54,675 bases of DNA from Bacillota bacterium (GTDB lineage: Bacteria; Bacillota_I; Bacilli_A; ML615J-28; CAG-698). The position numbers and the translations under genes were made by a program. The notes beneath the pieces are model-generated. The model saw only the letters and a list, made by a program, of their open reading frames with translations. It had not been told where the DNA came from and did not search any database. Positions 25,180-31,264 of the stretch are shown here, piece by piece. Where the stretch lies: the NCBI GenBank assembly GCA_016280895.1, contig JAEEHM010000017.1, positions 1 to 54,675 of the forward strand. Direction: 5' to 3'. The stretch's first letter is position 1. Each line of letters opens with the position of its first letter.

Positions 25180-25947
25180 TTATTTAGATATGCCATAGCC
25201 TAAGTAATGTGAAATACGACTTGAAATCTCTTTAAGTTCATTAATTTGATCATCAATTAATTTTTCATCTTTGTTGTTGATGATACGGCAAGCACTGATT
25301 ACACCAACCATCTTATTTTCAAAATTGAAAATAGGGAAAGCAAGTGCAAACACAAAAGCTTCTGTCTTACCATGATCAAATAAATAACCGAGCTTTCTTG
25401 ATGATAGAATTACATCCATCAATACTTCGTATTCTGAATTTTCTTTTCCATCAAAGTATTGATTAAGAATCTCTTCCTTTAATTCATCATCAGTCTTATT
25501 AAACTCAAAGGCTAAATAGCATTTACCATCAGGGCACTCTGTTATCGGCATTTGAACACCGATGCCCTTTGTTGACAATCTTACTTCAGGACCAACACAC
25601 TTATAAGTGTATACTATTTGATCCTTCATTCTTGTAGATGCAAAGATTGTCATATTATATTTATTAGCATATTCGTTTAGACTATGTTTTTCTGGGTCAA
25701 TGAAGTTCGTATTATTCGCAAAAGCTTGACCGATTGAAAACATCTTAGGACCAATTGCATATTTCTTAAGGTGATAATCACGATAATATAATGCTTCTTG
25801 GGCATAAAGGCGCTTTAAAATATCATAAACAGTAACTTTAGGTAGATCTAACTCCTTATAAATTTCTGTTAATGTTAGCCCTTCCGGATATTTTGATATT
25901 AGTTGCAAAATATCCATAGTCTTCTCAACCGTCTTCGCTGATGCCAT
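25180..25947 (-). CDS. IclR-family transcriptional regulator
   Basis: A 255-residue regulator. The N-terminal winged helix-turn-helix spans about residues 4-60, with GLTLTEIYKELDLPKVTVYDILKRL as the HTH pair region (shown in part), and the effector-binding GAF-like IclR domain spans about 75-250 with FASTRMKDQIVYTYK and KLGYLFDHGKTEAFVFALAFPIF segments. I choose ATG 25947, preceded by GAGGAGAGGACT, over an upstream in-frame start. Target genes are not indicated by neighbours. The promoter has a 13-bp inverted repeat over its -35 box, consistent with autoregulation. Confidence 0.88.
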   Translation of the reverse strand: MASAKTVEKTMDILQLISKYPEGLTLTEIYKELDLPKVTVYDILKRLYAQEALYYRDYHLKKYAIGPKMFSIGQAFANNTNFIDPEKHSLNEYANKYNMTIFASTRMKDQIVYTYKCVGPEVRLSTKGIGVQMPITECPDGKCYLAFEFNKTDDELKEEILNQYFDGKENSEYEVLMDVILSSRKLGYLFDHGKTEAFVFALAFPIFNFENKMVGVISACRIINNKDEKLIDDQINELKEISSRISHYLGYGISK

Positions 25948-25972
25948 AGTCCTCTCCTCATTACCGATAATA

Positions 25973-26001
25973 ATTATATCATAACTAAGTTTAAAAATCA
26001 A
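25973..26001 (-). promoter_or_regulatory. Promoter of iclR
   Basis: TTGATT (26001-25996) and TATAAT (25978-25973) are separated by exactly 17 nt; the -10 box ends 25 nt before ATG 25947. Confidence 0.7.
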
Positions 26002-26031
26002 GCGAAATTTTTATGAAATCGCTTGATTTTT
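25993..26031. promoter_or_regulatory. 13-bp inverted repeat over the iclR -35 box; also rimO terminator-like
   Basis: AAAAATCAAGCGA (25993-26005) and TCGCTTGATTTTT (26019-26031) are perfect inverted copies 13 nt apart. It can serve as an operator for the IclR protein because it includes the -35 box, and as a terminator hairpin for rimO because a T run follows on the minus strand. The two roles are not exclusive. Confidence 0.6.
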
Positions 26032-26113
26032 AAGTCAACATATAAAAAATATTTGTTGTTTTTTAATTATTCGAAATTAATGTCAAACTTGGTTCTTATA
26101 TAAGAACTTTCGC

Positions 26114-27421
26114 CTATTCCCACTCTGCTTTTAAATCATAGAAATCAGCATCAATTATTCTAACCTTCTTAAAAGTAGAAATAATATCTTGATTATATAT
26201 GTGCTTGTTATCAATTATTACCATTCCATCAATATCATCAGGCGCAAATGCGTAAGTTCTTCCATAGAATTTATCTTCTTCACTATCATATTTTTCAATT
26301 ACACAATCATATGATTTACCAATCATTTCTCTATTTAAAGAAAATGATATCCATCTTTGTTTATCCATCAAGATATTTAATCTTTCTTTTTTTATTCTTT
26401 CACTTACTTGACCACTCATTTCATAACTTAAAGTATCTTCTTCCCTTGAATAAGTGAAAGCACCTAAGTGATTGAATTTATATTCATCAATAAAATCTAA
26501 CAAGATCTTAAAATCTTTTTCACTTTCATGAGGGAAACCAACCATCATAGTAGTACGTAATATTGCGTTTGGAATTTCGTCTTTAATTTTAGTAAGTAAG
26601 TTTTTGATTGAAGCTAAATCGCCAACTCTTTTCATATATTTTAATATCTTATCAGATGCATGTTGTAAAGGAATATCAAAATAAGGAATGATTTTATCAT
26701 TTTCTTTAATCAATTGAATTAAATCATCCTTGATTTCACTTGGATATAGATATAATAATCTAAACCACTTAACTCCATCGATTGTAATCAACTTTTTCAA
26801 AAGCGATGTTAGATTTGTTTTTAGATCATAACCATAAGCACTAGTGTCTTGGCTTATCAAACAAATCTCACTTCTTCCTTCTTTTGCATATTTTTTAACT
26901 TCTTCTACAATTTCTTCTTCGCTTCTGCTCTTTAATTTTCCTCTAATTAAAGGGATTGCGCAATATGCACAGCGATGCAAGCAGCCATCCGCAATTCTTA
27001 CATATGCCATATGAGGAGGAGTTGATATTAATCTAGAATCCATCTTTAAATATTCTTTAGCTAAAGAATCATCTCTTAGGTATTTTTTAATAATATCACC
27101 AAAGCGATAATAATCCTTAATAGGAATCCATTCATCAACTTCCTTTATTTCTTTCTTTAATTCTTCTAAGTATCTTTCAACCAAGCATCCGCAAACAATA
27201 ATCTTTTTTCCATCTTTTTTAAAATCTAAAGCGTCAAAGATTGTGTTGATTGCTTCTTCTTTAGCACTTGTGATAAAACCACAAGTATTGATAATAATGA
27301 TATCAGCTTCTGCCATCTCATCTACTATTTCTACTTCAGACTTCTTTAGCATGCCTAATATCATTTCACTATCTACTAAATTTTTCTCACAGCCTAGTGA
27401 TACGAGTGCTATTTTTTTCAT
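26114..27421 (-). CDS. rimO: Ribosomal protein S12 methylthiotransferase RimO
   Basis: Radical-SAM enzyme that adds a methylthio group to an Asp of ribosomal protein S12. The 435-residue protein has all three RimO regions: the N-terminal UPF0004 domain (KKIALVSLGCEKNLVDSE, NTCGFI, VCGCLVERY) supplying the second iron-sulfur cluster, the radical SAM motif CLHRCAYCAIP (about 146-156), and a C-terminal TRAM domain with FYGRTYAFAPDDIDG. It is the last gene of a five-gene unit with methyltransferase, nucleotidyltransferase, PqqD-like and S24/S26 genes; 7 nt separate it from the peptidase gene. The start ATG has only a weak ribosome site (GTAG), suggesting coupling. Confidence 0.93.
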   Translation of the reverse strand: MKKIALVSLGCEKNLVDSEMILGMLKKSEVEIVDEMAEADIIIINTCGFITSAKEEAINTIFDALDFKKDGKKIIVCGCLVERYLEELKKEIKEVDEWIPIKDYYRFGDIIKKYLRDDSLAKEYLKMDSRLISTPPHMAYVRIADGCLHRCAYCAIPLIRGKLKSRSEEEIVEEVKKYAKEGRSEICLISQDTSAYGYDLKTNLTSLLKKLITIDGVKWFRLLYLYPSEIKDDLIQLIKENDKIIPYFDIPLQHASDKILKYMKRVGDLASIKNLLTKIKDEIPNAILRTTMMVGFPHESEKDFKILLDFIDEYKFNHLGAFTYSREEDTLSYEMSGQVSERIKKERLNILMDKQRWISFSLNREMIGKSYDCVIEKYDSEEDKFYGRTYAFAPDDIDGMVIIDNKHIYNQDIISTFKKVRIIDADFYDLKAEWE

Positions 27422-27428
27422 ATTCTAC

Positions 27429-27896
27429 CTACTTAAATAATATGTGTTTTATTAATCTCAATGGTTTTAATAAATAATATTTAATTCTTCTTAAAGGTCT
27501 AAAGAATACTCTTAGATGATAATATACTCTATACCAAAAAGCAGTAATTGGTATATATTTCTCTTTTCGATAAAAACCATCTAATATAGCTAATATATCA
27601 TCTTGAGTAATATCATATTCTTTTTGAAATAAATTATCACCACAGATAATTAAACTTCCATCTTTTTTTATTTTTATAATTCTATGCAAAACATATTTAT
27701 TTGTGCTTCTTCTTTTATATAAAACACAATCATATTTTCTTAATTCCCTATCTTTTTTCTTTAACACAATCGAGTCAATGCCACTCCTAATCATAGGACG
27801 CATGCTTGTACCCTCAGTAGTGCCAACATAGATGCCAAATTTATCTAAAGCATCAAGATATGGATCTTTATAATCATCATTCTTCAAGGATTCCAT
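27429..27896 (-). CDS. S24/S26-family (SipW-like) peptidase
   Basis: A 155-residue protein with the signal-peptidase-like nucleophile motif EGTSMRPMIRSG (Ser31) and, 40 residues on, KYVLHRIIKI where His71 takes the place of the Lys of typical bacterial enzymes. This Ser-His arrangement matches ER-type/SipW-like signal peptidases. A CGDNLFQKE segment (about 85-93) corresponds to the GDN box. The C-terminus is basic with a possible membrane-associated segment. Its start overlaps the end of the PqqD-like gene by 20 nt, so the two are translationally linked. A processing role on a peptide partner of the PqqD-like protein is inference. Confidence 0.78.
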   Translation of the reverse strand: MESLKNDDYKDPYLDALDKFGIYVGTTEGTSMRPMIRSGIDSIVLKKKDRELRKYDCVLYKRRSTNKYVLHRIIKIKKDGSLIICGDNLFQKEYDITQDDILAILDGFYRKEKYIPITAFWYRVYYHLRVFFRPLRRIKYYLLKPLRLIKHILFK

Positions 27897-28161
27897 TATC
27901 TTCTAGTACCTTCAAAAAATTATTAATGTCATCTCTTGCTGTTTCAGCATCAATATTGTAGATTTCCATCATCTTTTCAACAAGTTCATCTAAGCTATGA
28001 TATTGTAATACTAATTTCCAAAGACTAGCACCGCTTTCATTTAAACTAATCATACCATTAAACTTACTTGCTTTTCCAACAGCAACTACAATATAATTAT
28101 CACCAATTTGACGAAGCATAAAGCCTTCTTTGATTTTATATGTTTTTTCCATATTATGCAC
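27877..28161 (-). CDS. PqqD-family protein (peptide-binding RRE-like)
   Basis: A 94-residue protein of the PqqD family. The fold is indicated by KIKEGFMLRQIGDNYIVV (beta hairpin), then MISLNESGASLWKLV, and helices with DELVEKMMEIYNIDAETARDDINNFLKVLEDNGIL. PqqD-like domains recognise leader peptides of ribosomally made modified peptides and present them to enzymes. It ends with TGA inside the peptidase gene (20-nt overlap) and begins within the last 8 nt of the nucleotidyltransferase gene. AGGTG precedes the start. No precursor peptide gene was found next to it. Confidence 0.88.
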   Translation of the reverse strand: MHNMEKTYKIKEGFMLRQIGDNYIVVAVGKASKFNGMISLNESGASLWKLVLQYHSLDELVEKMMEIYNIDAETARDDINNFLKVLEDNGILEE

Positions 28162-29344
28162 CTACATCCTCATGTACTTTCTTATTTTTTTCAATATCAG
28201 CATCACTTGCATTTTTTGTAGTAGCCAGTTCTGCATCAATGTTCTTGTTTTTCTTAAAAATAAACTTCAATAATCTCGTGAAATAAAACCAAGGAAGTAA
28301 TATTTTCCATTTCTTCAAACTTGGATTTCTTCCCACCATTACTGAATAAGGTGGAAAAGCACGATTCAACAAATATTTAAATTTATTAGCTTTAATGCTT
28401 TTATAAGTTGCTTCACCCATCAATTTATTTAAGACACTATGACTAACAGTACCATATGTACCACTTTCAATAATAAAGTCTCCCATTAAATTGATTGTTT
28501 CTAAATCTTCTTCATTTATTTTTTCTTCACTAAGCCAGCATTTAGCTAGTTTTTTAAGATTAGATTCAAATTTATTTAATCCTAGTTTTTCTAATTCAGT
28601 ATCAATATAATTGTAATCTAAACTATTCTCATATGCATTTAGATAAATATATTCATCAATTACATTTCTAATGCCCATTCCTCCATTAGAAAAATGTTTG
28701 GCAGCATGAGCAATCATATAAATATAATAATCTTCTTGCGAAAATACATATTCAAAATTACTATTTTCCTTTAAATGTAATCTTTTAAAGAAATCTTTAT
28801 AATATACATGATAGCTGTAACATTCATTCATTAAATCACGATGCATTTCTACATTCATAAAAGGAACTTTCATATAAGCATCATGATTTCCTATTAAATA
28901 TGATTCTACATCATATCCTAAGTCTATCATCATTTTTTTGATTTCCTTTGATTTTTCTTTATCAATATAAATATCAATATCAGCCATAGATCGCATATCA
29001 TATGATGGATACATATATTTGATTACAGATCCTTTTAAAATGGCATATCTAATACTTCTTTTTTCTAATTCTTCTTTTAATATTTCCATTTCACATTCTT
29101 GAGTAGCTGATTTGCTTAATTCTAACTTGTTTGCTTTATTTAATGCTTCAATTATTTTAGAATCAATATTTAAAGAAGTATTCTTATCAATATATTTCAT
29201 CAATGCATAATAAAGAATATTAGTTAAAGAATGAAATTTTGCTATTTTATATAATGCATCAAAATTAGGATTATCCAATTTTACATCTTCATTTATCAAT
29301 AATAGCCTAATTAATGATATTAAATCACTTGCGTTTTTATCCAT
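28154..29344 (-). CDS. Nucleotidyltransferase-family protein (NTP_transf_5)
   Basis: A 396-residue protein of the uncharacterised nucleotidyltransferase family seen beside PqqD-like proteins and in lasso-peptide-type clusters. The signature is YAILKGSVIKYMYPSYDMRS followed by MADIDIYID with the metal-binding DxD (about residues 98-128). A His-rich segment EMHRDLMNECYSYHVYY follows. The C-terminal region ends with basic and Lys/Asp-rich residues after a possible amphipathic segment. It presumably transfers a nucleotide to an acceptor; the acceptor is not known. AGAAGGG precedes ATG 29344; it overlaps the PqqD-like gene by 8 nt. Confidence 0.8.
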   Translation of the reverse strand: MDKNASDLISLIRLLLINEDVKLDNPNFDALYKIAKFHSLTNILYYALMKYIDKNTSLNIDSKIIEALNKANKLELSKSATQECEMEILKEELEKRSIRYAILKGSVIKYMYPSYDMRSMADIDIYIDKEKSKEIKKMMIDLGYDVESYLIGNHDAYMKVPFMNVEMHRDLMNECYSYHVYYKDFFKRLHLKENSNFEYVFSQEDYYIYMIAHAAKHFSNGGMGIRNVIDEYIYLNAYENSLDYNYIDTELEKLGLNKFESNLKKLAKCWLSEEKINEEDLETINLMGDFIIESGTYGTVSHSVLNKLMGEATYKSIKANKFKYLLNRAFPPYSVMVGRNPSLKKWKILLPWFYFTRLLKFIFKKNKNIDAELATTKNASDADIEKNKKVHEDVGA

Positions 29345-29356
29345 AAAATTTCCCTT

Positions 29357-30217
29357 CTATAAATATAATTTTATTGTTTTTTCTATCCAATAGCGCCAAA
29401 CGATGTTTTTGTGCTTTTCTTCGATTGTTTTTATTCTCTTATATGCTTCCATTGCATCACTGACATCATGATATATATCAACAAATAAATAATCAATATC
29501 ACTTAAATCTTGATTTAAATATTCATAAGCATCCATATTGATTATTTCAATCTTATCTTGAATATTCTTTTCAAATTTAGTTAATATTTCTTTTTTGAAT
29601 AAAGAAATAACATCCTTATCAAGTTCAATTATTCTTACCTTTTTTACATTATCTTTGATAGCACACATATATGCGAAATAGCCCATGCCAAGGCCTAGGG
29701 TGCAAACATTGCCAAATGCGTCATCAATATCTTTCTTCATCGTATTGATTTCATTGGGTGTGATGCTCATCCATAAACGATCATTTTGATAGATACTATC
29801 ATATTTGAAGATTTTGTTGAAATAGCCAATTCTTGGAATTATTTTACCATCTATTTTTTTCATATCATCGCATACAAATAATTGATATGCTTTATAATGG
29901 TCTATTTTGATTTGCCAGTTATGATATTTCTTATAATTTAGCTTGATATTTTGATAGTATGGATTATTAACATATTTAGTTTCATCTTCTAATATAAGCA
30001 TATTTTTGATATATTCATTATATAAGATTTTGTCTTCCATATTATCATTGATATCAAGGCCTAGGTAAGTTGCTAAAAAAATTGCGACTGCTTCAGTTTC
30101 GGATAAGCCAAGGCTTGTAATTTTCTTTACTTCATCTTCTTTTATCATATCACTATAATCGTTTAAATATAGTGATAATAATCTTAATATTCTTTGATTG
30201 TATTTTTCTACTTCCAT
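29357..30217 (-). CDS. Spermidine synthase-like SAM-binding methyltransferase-fold protein
   Basis: A Rossmann-fold protein with VCTLGLGMGYFAYMCA (glycine-rich SAM loop), VRIIELDKDVISLF (acidic residue binding the ribose) and INMDAYEYLNQDLSDIDYLFVDIYHD, in the order found in spermidine synthase-like methyltransferases. The N-terminal 150 residues are helical and unrecognised. I choose ATG 30217 (286 residues). An ATG at 30244 would add nine residues, but TATAAT at 30230-30225 lies within that stretch and leaves only 7 nt to ATG 30217, so the transcript may be nearly leaderless. It is the first gene of the operon that continues with nucleotidyltransferase, PqqD-like, S24/S26 and rimO. Confidence 0.7.
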   Translation of the reverse strand: MEVEKYNQRILRLLSLYLNDYSDMIKEDEVKKITSLGLSETEAVAIFLATYLGLDINDNMEDKILYNEYIKNMLILEDETKYVNNPYYQNIKLNYKKYHNWQIKIDHYKAYQLFVCDDMKKIDGKIIPRIGYFNKIFKYDSIYQNDRLWMSITPNEINTMKKDIDDAFGNVCTLGLGMGYFAYMCAIKDNVKKVRIIELDKDVISLFKKEILTKFEKNIQDKIEIINMDAYEYLNQDLSDIDYLFVDIYHDVSDAMEAYKRIKTIEEKHKNIVWRYWIEKTIKLYL

Positions 30218-30224
30218 ATTGTAT

Positions 30225-30230
30225 ATTATA
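30225..30230 (-). promoter_or_regulatory. -10 box, possible leaderless promoter of the PqqD operon
   Basis: TATAAT on the minus strand is followed by ATACAAT and then ATG 30217, placing the expected start of transcription at the start codon. The -35 region (TTTTTT) is poor, and no Shine-Dalgarno is present. Confidence 0.4.
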
Positions 30231-30261
30231 ACATATTTTCCCATTTTAAAAAAGGAGAATA

Positions 30262-30289
30262 TAAATAAAAGCTGATATAAATATCAGCT
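30262..30289 (-). terminator. Terminator of the second YwaF-like gene
   Basis: Perfect 8-bp stem AGCTGATA / TATCAGCT with a TTTA loop (30289-30270), followed by TTTATTTATATT on the minus strand. Confidence 0.8.
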
Positions 30290-30295
30290 AATATT

Positions 30296-31135
30296 TTATG
30301 CATTTTGTTTTGCACGTTTTTTTGATGTTTGTGCTAAGCTTGCACCTATCAATCTAATTAATCTTACACTGCCCCAAATAGCACTAATTCCTAAGAAGAA
30401 TGCTAAGAAATAGCAGAATAAGAATACAAGATATGGCACCTTAAGATAAATAATTGAAAGTATTGGTAATGAACAATTATAATATGGTGAAATATAGAAC
30501 ATATTTAATGATTGTCCATATACATTTAATTCTGTACTGAAATATAATTTATATGAAACAATATTTCCAATTAATGCGAATGCAACAATTACCAAGAATA
30601 CAATAAATCCTGGGAATAAATCTTTGAAATAATTATCAGTATAATTTCTAGATCTTTGTAAGTAAATACCCATTACTACCATTGATGAATGCCAAAGCAT
30701 TGTATGAATTAGAATTGTAACATATGATGTGCCGAAGCAATCGCCCGGATAAGTCATAACTGCTAGTCCAGCAATTAAACCAAAGAATGCTAAGAATTTA
30801 TATAACGCTTCTTTTACTTTTCCTTCTTTTAATAATGGCGCAAAAAATGCTACAAACATCGGTACAGAACAGAATTGGTATGGGAATGCATGCCATTGAT
30901 AATATCCTGCATCTAAAGTATAGAAGATTTGTTTGTAGATTTCTGCTATCATCAAAATAGTTCCAATAGTAAATACTACAACATTATCTTTCTTTCGATC
31001 GTGCTTGCTAGCAACGAATTTACACAATATAATTGTGACTATAATCATAATTGCGACCCACATCAAATGGTACCAACCATATGATACTGGTCTTTCACCT
31101 GGCCATAGCCAGTTTGTAACTAAATTTATTAACAT
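30296..31135 (-). CDS. YwaF/TMEM164-family integral membrane protein (second copy)
   Basis: A 279-residue protein with about seven membrane helices. The motif AFPYQFCSVPMFVAFFAPLL (around residues 82-101) parallels LHFCS of the paralogue at 1542-2549, with Glu and Lys before it (EIYKQIFY) and a conserved His in LIHTMLWH further on. The TIGR02206/YwaF family and its relative TMEM164 share the conserved Cys; an acyltransferase function is inference. AGAGGATATAAAA precedes ATG 31135. It is monocistronic with its own terminator, lying between the peptidase-linked operon and the amidase gene. Confidence 0.75.
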   Translation of the reverse strand: MLINLVTNWLWPGERPVSYGWYHLMWVAIMIIVTIILCKFVASKHDRKKDNVVVFTIGTILMIAEIYKQIFYTLDAGYYQWHAFPYQFCSVPMFVAFFAPLLKEGKVKEALYKFLAFFGLIAGLAVMTYPGDCFGTSYVTILIHTMLWHSSMVVMGIYLQRSRNYTDNYFKDLFPGFIVFLVIVAFALIGNIVSYKLYFSTELNVYGQSLNMFYISPYYNCSLPILSIIYLKVPYLVFLFCYFLAFFLGISAIWGSVRLIRLIGASLAQTSKKRAKQNA

Positions 31136-31206
31136 TTTTATATCCTCTTTTCAAACCTTATATATTATAACACATTCTTTTAAAAAAGTCCAATTTATAG
31201 GCTGAT

Positions 31207-31237
31207 AAGAAAAGAACTCCAAAAATGGAGTTCTCTT
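31207..31237 (-). terminator. Terminator of the amidase gene
   Basis: Perfect 8-bp stem GAACTCCA / TGGAGTTC with a TTTT loop (31233-31214), followed by TTTTCTT on the minus strand. The base of the stem extends through AAGAAAGA and TTTTCTT. The left flank carries a repeated 20-mer. Confidence 0.8.
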
Positions 31238-31264
31238 TCTTATTATATATAGCAATTCTAATTA

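Noticed and set aside
26114-27421. RimO as a dedicated RiPP enzyme
   Set aside because: All canonical RimO motifs, including UPF0004, radical SAM and TRAM, are present, so the ribosomal role is the default. The operon idea is kept as a finding only.
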